This document shows positions 9,149-16,966 of a DNA stretch of 28,120 nucleotides, piece by piece. Source of the DNA: CAYNNP01 sp964398215 (GTDB taxonomy: Bacteria > Planctomycetota > Planctomycetia > Pirellulales > Pirellulaceae); assembly GCA_964398215.1 (NCBI GenBank), contig CAYNNP010000059.1:1-28120 (forward strand), given 5' to 3'. How positions within the stretch are numbered: position 1 is the first letter of the stretch; every line of letters starts with the position of its first letter. A program made the translations under genes and the position numbers. Below the pieces are notes generated by a model. That model saw nothing but the letters and a program-made list of their open reading frames with translations, had not been told where the DNA came from and searched no databases.

Positions 9149-10558
9149 TCATCGCACGGTTTTGTTTTTGTACTCTTGCATATGGCTGGCAAGAAACGGG
9201 AATTTACTCAAGATCTTTGCTACCCCAACCATTGCACCATCATCGACTTGGCGAATCTCGAAGGGTAGGCCGTCATCCACGATGCTATCTGCGGATGTGT
9301 GCCCAACAGATTCGAGCACTTGCAAGTTGTTCGGCCAACGGCCTTCCTTGATTTTGAATTGCTTCACGGCGATCGCTGTCAACGTCCATTTACGTTCAAT
9401 TTGATCCAACGCAAGGCTGATTGCCAGCTTTGTCGCATAGTCCAGCCCCAAGAGGTCAGTGGTCTGATTTGCATACGGCAATGAAACGATAGAAGGCGTT
9501 ATCGTTGTGTGTGCTGGATGTTCGATCTCGCCGTATAGACGACGGCCAAACACTTTGGCGAAAGCTACCGTGCCAACACGGCATGTCACACCTGATTCGT
9601 TGCTGACCGACGATTGCGAAATTGTACGCATAGATTCAAGAATCGCTTTCTTGGCCGCCGACATCACTGGTTGCCGAGCGTGCAATACGACCATGTGCCG
9701 GCCTTCGCTTTCCCATTTGGCCAGCGTATAGACATAGTGCTGTTCCCACATCGCTCGCCAGCGACCTTCGACCGAATGCCGATCCAACAGCAGCGCGCGC
9801 AGCTGAATCAACTGTTCATCAGTTTCCCACAGATTCATCGACAGTGAATCGTTGATGAGTACGCGCAGTCTATGTCGATTGGATTGATGGTTCATTTCGG
9901 AACCAATTCCGACCTGCCAATCGAATGCGCGAATCACCCCATTGATCGCCTGAAGTGATCTCAGTGCCTGGGAAGCGTCCCTTTCGGCAGCTGCGGATCG
10001 GAATTCCGTTTCCAACAACTTGATGATCGTGGACGAACTGGTGAGGACAGGTATGAGCGTGGTTTCAGAAAAAACTTGAGGAATCCAAACGGGATCCGAG
10101 TCTGGCCCAGCGGCGTCGACTAACTTGTGGACCTTTGCCAGGATCGGTGCTAGAGCCTCATTCCAACGCCGCCGTACTTCGCCATTCTCACCGTTCATGG
10201 GCATTTCAATGTGCCATTCTGGAGCATCGACATCGTAGGAAACTCCGTACAGCCATTCGGTAGCTTGTAAGACATCCAACCAAGCCTTTGAATGTGTATC
10301 GTCCAGCCGTCGGTCGAACGACGCAGTGGTCATCCGGAAATTTTGCATGACGTTGGATTCGCCCAACCGGTCCAATTCGTTTTGAACGTCTCGCGCAGCG
10401 GCAACTTCTTGATACTTGCCGTATGCAAGCAGGAGGCAAACAAGTAGCGGCGGAACCAAGATCGGCAATAGGTATCTCGCTTCCGATCGCCCGACGCGTG
10501 CTGATTGACCGCCTGCGGCTTGCTTCGACGCCGGCTGGCTTGACTGGGTGACATTCAT
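9149..10558 (-). CDS. single-span membrane-anchored protein of the ABC operon (469 aa), function unknown
   Basis: Not recognised as a named family. It has a short cytoplasmic, Gln/Ser-rich N-terminus (MNVTQSSQPASKQAAG), one membrane helix at about residues 29-46 (LLPILVPPLLVCLLLAYG), and a long, mainly helical extracytoplasmic part. Near residue 400 a segment ALDQIERKWTLTAIAVKQF followed by GRWPNNLQVLE recalls the C-terminal LYRLEHGRYPxxLxxL element common in planctomycete proteins encoded next to ABC-2 permeases. The start is the ATG at 10556-10558, which overlaps the TGA of the upstream permease gene (ATGA arrangement, translational coupling). An extension to 10633 would run far back into that gene and is unlikely. 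It is probably the accessory, substrate-contacting or regulatory subunit of the transporter, by position only. Confidence 0.85.
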   Translation of the reverse strand: MNVTQSSQPASKQAAGGQSARVGRSEARYLLPILVPPLLVCLLLAYGKYQEVAAARDVQNELDRLGESNVMQNFRMTTASFDRRLDDTHSKAWLDVLQATEWLYGVSYDVDAPEWHIEMPMNGENGEVRRRWNEALAPILAKVHKLVDAAGPDSDPVWIPQVFSETTLIPVLTSSSTIIKLLETEFRSAAAERDASQALRSLQAINGVIRAFDWQVGIGSEMNHQSNRHRLRVLINDSLSMNLWETDEQLIQLRALLLDRHSVEGRWRAMWEQHYVYTLAKWESEGRHMVVLHARQPVMSAAKKAILESMRTISQSSVSNESGVTCRVGTVAFAKVFGRRLYGEIEHPAHTTITPSIVSLPYANQTTDLLGLDYATKLAISLALDQIERKWTLTAIAVKQFKIKEGRWPNNLQVLESVGHTSADSIVDDGLPFEIRQVDDGAMVGVAKILSKFPFLASHMQEYKNKTVR

Positions 10559-13044
10559 TTGGAATCCTCCGCGGGAACATTTTTCTGTGATTGCCAAAGA
10601 CGAACCGCGTCCTTTTCCCAGTCGGCATACCATTGGCTGGCGGGGAGAAGCAGTTCGTTTGATACGTCCAACGTCACGTAGGGGTCATTCGCACCAACGC
10701 GAACGCGATCGGAATAGGCCCCGTCTTGAAACGCAATTTCAGATGGCACTGCGGATCGATGAATCCTGCGAAGAATCGGTGTCACATCACGACCTTGTTC
10801 GGCCGCGTCGATCAAGTCCAACATTCCATCAATTGACCCACCAGTGTATTCATGATTGTTCGGCTGAGTCATCAAATACCAGGACGCCATTGTGGCCCGG
10901 CGTCGTGCTCGATTGCGGCTAGGTTGATCGCCGATCAATTCAACAGCTACACGAAAGGCCGGTCGCTCCAGCAGCGGCTTTGATTCATCGGAAACCAGCG
11001 TTTGCAGTAGCCAAATCTCAAGAGTGTCCGCTATGTCTTGATCTCGCCAGTTGGGGCTCAGACGAAGCTGTTTGGTCAACTGGGTGAACAACGTCACTTG
11101 TTCCTCTAGCAAATCGATTTGCGATTGTTGTTTCGGTTGATCAAGAAAAGCGAGTCTTACATAAGCCGCATGGTCAAGCAGTGGATAAAGCGTATGCCTT
11201 CTCATCCTGACTGGCTGAGCAATGGACGAATCGTGCGTTTTTTCATCGGACAAATATGGACCCAGCATCTCGCCTGGTCTTCGCGCAAGGCAAATTCCAA
11301 TGCGACTTAACGCCTCCTCTGATGTCAGTTCGATTTCATTGGCCACGTCTTTCTCAAAACCATATTCGCTTTCGTTTATGTCGTCCGACCAAGTCGTCGG
11401 GCGAATCGAGACCAAGACCGGCTTGCGAGCCTGCTTTCCAATCCGCGTTGCCTCAAGATACAACTCCGTATGCGCGTTCCGAGCCGACAAGTGCTCGAAG
11501 TCCACCTGATGCGCTATCAAGTGGCCATAAACAGCTTGCAACCGGTAGGCAACAGGCAACACAAACAAGAAGCACAAGGCTACGACCGAAAGCGTCGCTT
11601 GCATGACACGACCACGACCATCCATGTGTCGGCGCATCGACATCCAGGTAACTGCCATCGGAGCGGAACAAAACAGGAACGCAAGCCAAGTTGGTACGCC
11701 CAACTCAATCAAAAAGTAAAGCCAGGGAAACGTCACCAAAGACAAGCACGGCGCGACGATCACAGCAATCGCCGTTGCTGGGATCAATTGACTGACCCAC
11801 TGCGAAAGGTTGTAGATAGTCCAAATCGACAGCCCAATCATCGAAACCGAAAGCACTCTTGTATTTCGCAAGAATCCTTGATCGCGAACTGTCAGCAACC
11901 ACAGTGACAAACCCGCATAGATCAACAACGCGACGCACAGAATACTGATCGCAGCAAGGTGCCTGCCAAGCCAAACTTTGCTCGGTGACAAACCACGCTC
12001 GGCAAGAAATCGTAGTCGTGCTTGACTGCCGTCCCCCGTGAACGCAAAAACCCCCAGCAACGATGTGCCCAGAAAACCTAGCACCACTCCCACGTTGCCA
12101 TAATCGCGAAAGGCACCTAGATGGTGAGCGACAACAAAACCAACTGTTCCGACCAGCATCATCCCCGTGACCACCGTCAAAGCAAGACGACTGTGATTGA
12201 TGGATTGCCATGCAAGAGAGCTAACTGAATAGCGAAACGGCACATCAGGAATTGATCGTGACGTCGCCGATCCCATCGCGATATCAGCAGCTGCGTTGAT
12301 CTTGGGTGAAAGTAGCCGTGGGGCCTTCGCCGGGCCCAGGTTCTTTACACCAACGCGATAGGTCAGATAAGTCATGATCGCAACGGACACCAATGCGACG
12401 GAGATTCCGACCAAGCTAGAAGCAACGGGCGATATGTAGCGATATCCCATGCTCGCTTGGCGAATGGAGTAGCCAAGCTGAGTCAAAACAAACGGCGCAA
12501 CACCCAAGGGCAAGATCGCCAGGAGGCTGACAAAAGAGCTTCGAAAGTACCAGGCTGCGAACAGCCCACACAAAGTGACGTAGACCAGGTGCAACGCCCA
12601 ACCAACCAAGTCCCAAAACGTGAAGCCCCCACCGGCGGCCATCCCATTGGCCGCCAGCGGATTGACGTCTGTAAAATACGCTAAACCAGTTGAAAGGATC
12701 ACGCCGCACAGTCCCATTACTAACAGGCCCATGACCGCGACGAACAATTTGGTCTTCACCAATTCGGCAGCAGCAATTGGCATGGAACTAAGCCACCCGA
12801 TCGTACGCTTCTCTTTCTCTTGTCCGATCAGGACCGCGCCCGCGCCCACAGCAAAAATCGCAGGAATACCCATCGGGACCATGTAGGCCTCATCTGCAAA
12901 TCCCCAGCTTTCTGGGAAAAGCAAGATAATCACAGCGACAGGCAGCGAAAGGCACAGTGACGCGACCATCAAAGGCACCAACTGACGGCCCTCTTTCCAA
13001 AGCAGTCCGTGTGCGGATCGACGCGAAAGAACAGAATCACTCAT
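10555..13044 (-). CDS. ABC-2 type transporter permease with soluble C-terminal domain (829 aa)
   Basis: Membrane subunit of an ABC transporter. The N-terminus (MSDSVLSRRSAHGLLWKEGR) is the usual ABC-2 permease start, LLWKE before the first helix. Membrane helices lie at about 20-41, 57-74, 97-120, 141-165, 171-190 and 206-235. A second set follows a linker (about 270-520), so the chain looks like two fused ABC-2 halves. The segment LIGQEKEKRTIGWLSSMPI near 72-90 is the cytoplasmic coupling region typical of the family. From about 530 to 829 the chain is hydrophilic and probably forms a separate domain. Its start overlaps the stop of the ATPase gene by 8 bp and its stop overlaps the start of the next gene (ATGA), so the three proteins are translationally coupled. 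The substrate is unknown; YtrABC/BcrAB-like modules with GntR repressors usually handle cell-envelope stress or peptide antibiotics. Confidence 0.9.
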   Translation of the reverse strand: MSDSVLSRRSAHGLLWKEGRQLVPLMVASLCLSLPVAVIILLFPESWGFADEAYMVPMGIPAIFAVGAGAVLIGQEKEKRTIGWLSSMPIAAAELVKTKLFVAVMGLLVMGLCGVILSTGLAYFTDVNPLAANGMAAGGGFTFWDLVGWALHLVYVTLCGLFAAWYFRSSFVSLLAILPLGVAPFVLTQLGYSIRQASMGYRYISPVASSLVGISVALVSVAIMTYLTYRVGVKNLGPAKAPRLLSPKINAAADIAMGSATSRSIPDVPFRYSVSSLAWQSINHSRLALTVVTGMMLVGTVGFVVAHHLGAFRDYGNVGVVLGFLGTSLLGVFAFTGDGSQARLRFLAERGLSPSKVWLGRHLAAISILCVALLIYAGLSLWLLTVRDQGFLRNTRVLSVSMIGLSIWTIYNLSQWVSQLIPATAIAVIVAPCLSLVTFPWLYFLIELGVPTWLAFLFCSAPMAVTWMSMRRHMDGRGRVMQATLSVVALCFLFVLPVAYRLQAVYGHLIAHQVDFEHLSARNAHTELYLEATRIGKQARKPVLVSIRPTTWSDDINESEYGFEKDVANEIELTSEEALSRIGICLARRPGEMLGPYLSDEKTHDSSIAQPVRMRRHTLYPLLDHAAYVRLAFLDQPKQQSQIDLLEEQVTLFTQLTKQLRLSPNWRDQDIADTLEIWLLQTLVSDESKPLLERPAFRVAVELIGDQPSRNRARRRATMASWYLMTQPNNHEYTGGSIDGMLDLIDAAEQGRDVTPILRRIHRSAVPSEIAFQDGAYSDRVRVGANDPYVTLDVSNELLLPASQWYADWEKDAVRLWQSQKNVPAEDSK

Positions 13045-14017
13045 GTCCTGCTCCCTGTTGAATCGTTGGTTGAACTGTCTGAGAATCCGTGTCGTCTTGA
13101 TTCATTGCGGTTGAGTCTGGCGACGCGTCCAAACCCTCGGTGCAAGCGATGAAGATCTCTTCTAGCGATAGATCCCGATGCCGCACGCTTACAACGCCTG
13201 CATGATCGGCAAGCAACGCTTGCATTTCCGATTGGAAAAAGCGAACGACGAGTCGGCGTTGACGACCATACGTTCCTTCTGACAACACTTGAGCCGGCTC
13301 TGGCAGTTGCGGTAGAGCGATCAGTGGATCGTCCAAACTGACTGTCAATTCAGTGATCGAGTCCTTCAGTTCCGATAGTGGGCAGCAGATTTTGATCTTT
13401 CCGTTGTGCAAAATCCCGATGGTATCCGCCACTCGTTCGACTTCCGAAACCTGATGGCTGGACAAGAACACGGTGCGTCCCGAAGCCGCGCGATCGATCA
13501 TGCTCTCCAGAAACTCGCGGCGAACCATTGGGTCCAAGCCAGATGTGGGTTCGTCCAAAATCAAGAGTTCAGGATCATGGGCCAGCGAGAGTGACAAAGC
13601 GACTTTTGCCCGCTGCCCCTTACTAAGATGTTTGATTTTTCGATTCTCTGGCAACTCGTATCGTGCGATGGATGCCCGATAGTTGTCCAAGAATGCCTGA
13701 TCATAGAACGACGCCGAAAACCAACCGATCTCGCCAATGCTCATCCAGTCGTACAAGGCTGGCGAATCGGATACGTACCCGATCCGGCGGCGCACTTCCA
13801 ATGGCTTGCGAATCGGATCGAATCCGCAAACGGTACATTCGCCCGACGTCGGTTTTTGAAAGCCAGTCAGGATGCGAATCATCGTTGTCTTGCCAGCCCC
13901 ATTTTCGCCCAGCAAGGCAAATACGGTTCCTGGTTCGATGCTCAAATCGACACCCGTTAGCGCATCGCAACCACGAAAACGCATTGCCAATTCTTTTGTT
14001 GTGATAGCAGGAGACAT
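13037..14017 (-). CDS. ABC transporter ATP-binding protein (326 aa)
   Basis: Cytoplasmic ATPase subunit for the adjacent permease. Numbered from the ATG at 14017, Walker A is GENGAGKTT at 37-45, the signature is LSKGQ at 131-135 (canonical LSGGQ with Lys in place of Gly), Walker B is LLILDEP at 151-157, the D-loop region is SGLDP, and the switch His is in LSSHQ at 188. The Q-loop region reads YVSDSPALYDWMSI, with Asp where many families have Gln, as in other ABC-2 exporters of the BcrA/CcmA type. A C-terminal extension of about 100 residues follows the nucleotide-binding domain. A GTG at 14041 would add eight residues; the ATG is preferred because it begins just before the conserved ITTKELAMRF strand, though no Shine-Dalgarno separates the two. 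It is preceded by gntR and overlaps the permease gene. Confidence 0.93.
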   Translation of the reverse strand: MSPAITTKELAMRFRGCDALTGVDLSIEPGTVFALLGENGAGKTTMIRILTGFQKPTSGECTVCGFDPIRKPLEVRRRIGYVSDSPALYDWMSIGEIGWFSASFYDQAFLDNYRASIARYELPENRKIKHLSKGQRAKVALSLSLAHDPELLILDEPTSGLDPMVRREFLESMIDRAASGRTVFLSSHQVSEVERVADTIGILHNGKIKICCPLSELKDSITELTVSLDDPLIALPQLPEPAQVLSEGTYGRQRRLVVRFFQSEMQALLADHAGVVSVRHRDLSLEEIFIACTEGLDASPDSTAMNQDDTDSQTVQPTIQQGAGHE

Positions 14018-14090
14018 AGTTTTGAAATCTGAAAGAGTCACCAGAAGAAATTTGCTTCGATAGCACGTAACACAGAAAACCGATCACAAA

Positions 14091-14504
14091 TCAGTCGGGC
14101 GGCTTGGTAGAAATCGTTGCGACTTTGCCGTCCAGCGATTTCAATTTTCGCTCAACCAGTTTGCGGATTTCGTCGGCCGACAAACCTCCGTGCAAAGCCT
14201 CCGTCAGCACCGTGGCGATCCGATCGGTAAACAGGCTTTTGCGATCCTTGCGGCAGCGTTCCAGGGATCCTTTGCAGACAACCACACCGCGCCCCCGCAG
14301 CGTCTCTGTCAAACCTTCGGATTGCAGTTCTTGAAAAGCGCGAGCGACCGTGTTTGGATTCACGGTCAATTGCTGGCTCAGTTCGCGAACACTTGGCAGC
14401 AATTGCCCAGGCCGCAGCGTCTGTTCGGCGATCGCGAATTTGACTTGGTTCACGATTTGCAAATAAATCGCAACGCCATTGGAAGGATCAACTGTAAAAA
14501 ACAT
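14091..14504 (-). CDS. GntR family transcriptional regulator, YtrA subfamily (137 aa)
   Basis: DNA-binding repressor. From the ATG at 14504 the protein begins MFFTVDPSNGVAIYLQIVNQ, the standard N-terminus of the short YtrA branch of GntR proteins. A winged helix-turn-helix spans about 10-80 (PGQLLPSVRELSQQLTVNPN then TVARAFQELQSEG), and a short two-helix tail (GLSADEIRKLVERKL) replaces the large effector domain of other GntR classes. A TTG at 14570 would add 22 residues, but it coincides with the -35 element of the promoter read here, so the ATG is the better start. The gene leads the ABC operon, 73 bp before the ATPase start. Known YtrA-type regulators repress their own operon with a linked ABC transporter and are relieved by envelope-active compounds. 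The effector here is unknown. Confidence 0.93.
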   Translation of the reverse strand: MFFTVDPSNGVAIYLQIVNQVKFAIAEQTLRPGQLLPSVRELSQQLTVNPNTVARAFQELQSEGLTETLRGRGVVVCKGSLERCRKDRKSLFTDRIATVLTEALHGGLSADEIRKLVERKLKSLDGKVATISTKPPD

Positions 14505-14528
14505 GCTTGCCACGCCTTTGCAATATGG

Positions 14529-14570
14529 GTGTACTAGCACGATGGTACACTTGCCAGGATCGCAGGTCAA
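14529..14570 (-). promoter_or_regulatory. promoter and inverted-repeat operator upstream of gntR
   Basis: On the minus strand TTGACC (14570-14565) and TACCAT (14547-14542) are separated by 17 nt, a plausible sigma-70-type -35/-10 pair, giving a start near 14535 and a leader of about 30 nt. An inverted repeat GTGTAC-N10-GTACAC occupies 14529-14550 and covers the -10 element and probable start point. That placement and symmetry fit autorepression by the GntR/YtrA product encoded immediately downstream. The assignment is from pattern only. Confidence 0.6.
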
Positions 14571-14773
14571 GCAGTTTTTTATAGGACAAAGGGTGCTGCA
14601 TTTCGGCGACCCGCGCAGTTCTGCTAGTCGATAGCAAATACGTGGCTAGAAAAAAGCTTGCAGGGGACGTGTGCTTGCGGTGATTTGCTACGGGCCGAAC
14701 AGTTTGCCAAGCCCTGGCCCGACATCAAGATTGCCGGTCGTGCCGTAAGATGAATCACGGCCAACGAGGCTTT
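14571..14773. other. intergenic stretch without a supportable gene
   Basis: Between the gntR promoter and the terminator-like hairpin I see no start-plus-reading-frame worth calling on either strand. The minus-strand frame open here continues into the 645-residue gene on the other strand and looks like a shadow. Confidence 0.4.
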
Positions 14774-14809
14774 AAAAAGAAAAAACGCGGACATCGAACG
14801 ATGCCCGCG
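14774..14809 (-). terminator. rho-independent terminator, minus strand
   Basis: The 24-nt segment 14786-14809 folds as a GC-rich stem, CGCGG/CCGCG plus CATCG/CGATG with one A-C mismatch and a 2-nt loop. Read on the minus strand it is followed at once by TTTTTTCTTTTT (14785-14774), the classical layout of an intrinsic terminator. There is no T-tract on the plus-strand side, so it serves right-to-left transcription. No minus-strand protein gene ends just upstream of it, which points to a non-coding transcript. Confidence 0.75.
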
Positions 14810-14954
14810 CTCAAATATAACTGTCTCGAACCGAATAAAATGGTAAGAAAAGTAGGTGGACGCCACGAAAGAGAGGGTCAATTGACCGTTCCAGTTCGCA
14901 ATAATATGCGTCCGACAAGTATATGTGTCAGTCAACTGTAGGTGCCTGACAAGT
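14774..14954 (-). ncRNA. candidate small RNA of about 180 nt, minus strand
   Basis: The terminator at 14774-14809 has a promoter-like sequence upstream on the same strand: TTGAAG (14988-14983), a 16-nt spacer and TATACT (14966-14961), predicting a start near 14954. The interval has no credible reading frame but several self-complementary elements: TGTCAG/CTGACA (14926-14931 and 14946-14951), GGACGC with GCGTCC (14913-14908 and 14863-14858, minus strand), CGCA-N6-TGCG (14897-14910), and the perfect 12-nt palindrome GGTCAATTGACC (14876-14887). I could not match it to a known RNA family by eye. The divergent gene on the plus strand begins at 15005, so the element could also be a leader-region antisense transcript. 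Confidence 0.45.
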
Positions 14955-15004
14955 CCACAGAGTATAAGCCCGAAACCGGCTGCTTCAAAGAGTGAACTCT
15001 TAGT

Positions 15005-16942
15005 TTGAATATCCAAGATTCCAAGATTCCAGAGCTGCTGCAAATCGGGGATTCGATTGCTGTCTTGCCTGTGATTCACGGCAGCGGCCAATTCGCGCTC
15101 ACGGTCCGGCGATGGATGCTGGAACACGAATTCGATTGCATTGCATTGCCTTTGCCTGAATCGTTTCAAAGCCCTGTAGAAAACGCAGTTCTGGAGCTTC
15201 CGCGGCCAGGAATCGTCATCCAGCCTACCGCCCCCGACTACTCTTCGGAGCTGCCATGGAGCCCCCAGAAAGAGGATGATCGTGAGCAGCAGCAGGTCTG
15301 TAGTTACGTGCCAGTCGATCCTTGTCAGCCGGTGATCATGGCGATCCGTGCGGCTTTGGGTGAACACATCCCCCGGGCGTATATCGATTTGGAGACGGAT
15401 CCATTTTTGCCATATTCAACCGTGATGCCGGACCCTTATGCGCTCCGTCATGTTTCGCCTGAAAAGTTTGCGGCTGCGTTGTTGCCCAGCATCACGCGAC
15501 CGCCGGATGACCAGACACGCCAACGCATGGTTTACATGGCAAGCCGGTTGTTCGAGCTGCAAAAACGCCATGACCGGATTCTGTTCGTGTGCAGCGTTTT
15601 GCATTGGCCGTGGATTCGCGAAGCCTACATGGATCTATTTGCTGGCTCCGGTAATGACGCAGGCACAGCACAACTGCCAGAACATGATCATGTTGCCGAT
15701 CCGGAATACTATGGCGTCAACGAACAGAGCTTGCTGTTCTTGTTGGGCGAGTTGCCGTTCATCACATCGCTGTATGAACGCGCACGACTGGAGCTTGAAG
15801 ACGACGAAAATCTGCAGATCGATGGAGTCAAAGAACTATTGATCGCCGCTCGCAAATCGTACCTCACCGAATTTGGAAAACGATCACGCAGGATCACACC
15901 GTTGCATCTTTCCAAGTGCTTGCAGTACACGCGCAATCTGTCGTTGATCCATCGACGCATGACGCCCAGCATGATTTCGATTGTGACTGCCACCAAACAA
16001 ATCTTAGGAGATCAATACGCATTACACGTCGCGGAACGCTCCAGCGAATACGACATGTTTGGTGTCAGCAACGCCGCGATCGATTTACCCGAAGTCAAAA
16101 TGGGAATTGACCAAGCCAGGATGCCCGATGGCGAAGTCGTTTCGTTGGTCAGCCGATTGCCGGGGCCACCGCTTTCATGGGAAACGCTCAAGCTGCAAAA
16201 ACGTCCCGCTGATCCAGACCGGCAGCGGTGGCAAGTTGCGTGGAATCCCTACAGCCAATGTAGCTATGAACCGGAAGACGATCGCATTGAGAACTTTCGT
16301 ACTCGGGTCTTTGATCGCGCCAAGGCGATCATTGGCAATGACCTGGCCAAGACGGAAAAGTTCACGACAAGCGTCAAGGACGGAATCGATATCCGCGACA
16401 CACTGCGGCATTGGTACGAGAAAGAAATCTATGTCAAAGTCGTTCCTCCCAGTCGCGGCACATTGGATGCTTGCGTGATGCTGTTTGACAGCCCATCGGA
16501 TCCGCGCGAATATCCTTGGCGGACGACTTGGTTTGCGGAGCACGAGAACGAATCAACGCTCGCGTTCTACGCCACCAACTTTACGGACCAAATGGTTGGC
16601 CCTGGGATCGGCTTGGGGATCTATGGTGGCGCGATGTTTTTGTATCCACCCGTCGTGATTCGCGATGTTTGGCAAGATCCTCAATTGGATTTTACCGAAA
16701 CGCTAGAAGAGCGGCTGATCGCATCGGCATGCCTCCACTCACGCGGACGCCAGATTGCGATTCTTTCGGCACTGCCGCCAGGTCGAGGCTGGAAAAAGTT
16801 GGCCAAACACTATCGCAAACAACTCGTTCATGTTCCGCTCAGTTCGTTCAGTGTCGAACAAGTACAGCAGCTTCGGATGGTGCACGTGTTGAACGGAAAA
16901 GAAGTCCGAAGCTATGCCGCAGACTTCATCCGCAAAGTCTGA
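15005..16942 (+). CDS. conserved-looking protein of unknown function, distant TraB/ChaN/DUF5682-like layout (645 aa)
   Basis: Not firmly recognised. It is soluble, with no signal peptide. The N-terminal part has alternating strands and helices: VLPVIHGSGQFALTVRRWML at about 20-40, then ECIALPLPES-type strand text, a block AIRAALGEHIPRAYIDLE near 115-135, and a strand RILFVCSVLHWPWIREAY near 190-210. This order (His-Gly motif, strand ending in an acidic or Pro segment, an IPxxYIDLE step, strand ending in a His) resembles the TraB/ChaN/Tiki and DUF5682 proteins, but the similarity is weak and only inferred. The C-terminal half (from about 400) looks like a separate domain with WYEKEIYVKVVPPSRGTLDA and GPGIGLGIYGGAMFLYPP. 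The first available start is TTG at 15005, with an in-frame TGA at 14993-14995 and no clear Shine-Dalgarno; a GTG near 15069 would cut into the first strand. It is transcribed alone and converges on the DUF1501 gene with a 24-bp gap. Confidence 0.85.
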   Translation: MNIQDSKIPELLQIGDSIAVLPVIHGSGQFALTVRRWMLEHEFDCIALPLPESFQSPVENAVLELPRPGIVIQPTAPDYSSELPWSPQKEDDREQQQVCSYVPVDPCQPVIMAIRAALGEHIPRAYIDLETDPFLPYSTVMPDPYALRHVSPEKFAAALLPSITRPPDDQTRQRMVYMASRLFELQKRHDRILFVCSVLHWPWIREAYMDLFAGSGNDAGTAQLPEHDHVADPEYYGVNEQSLLFLLGELPFITSLYERARLELEDDENLQIDGVKELLIAARKSYLTEFGKRSRRITPLHLSKCLQYTRNLSLIHRRMTPSMISIVTATKQILGDQYALHVAERSSEYDMFGVSNAAIDLPEVKMGIDQARMPDGEVVSLVSRLPGPPLSWETLKLQKRPADPDRQRWQVAWNPYSQCSYEPEDDRIENFRTRVFDRAKAIIGNDLAKTEKFTTSVKDGIDIRDTLRHWYEKEIYVKVVPPSRGTLDACVMLFDSPSDPREYPWRTTWFAEHENESTLAFYATNFTDQMVGPGIGLGIYGGAMFLYPPVVIRDVWQDPQLDFTETLEERLIASACLHSRGRQIAILSALPPGRGWKKLAKHYRKQLVHVPLSSFSVEQVQQLRMVHVLNGKEVRSYAADFIRKV

Positions 16943-16966
16943 GTTTTGCTTTCGATTACCAACTGC

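Noticed and set aside
14624..15367. Minus-strand 247-codon frame across the gntR-to-645-residue intergenic region
   Set aside because: It runs antisense into the 5' part of the plus-strand 645-residue gene, crosses a strong terminator hairpin and has the composition of a shadow frame.
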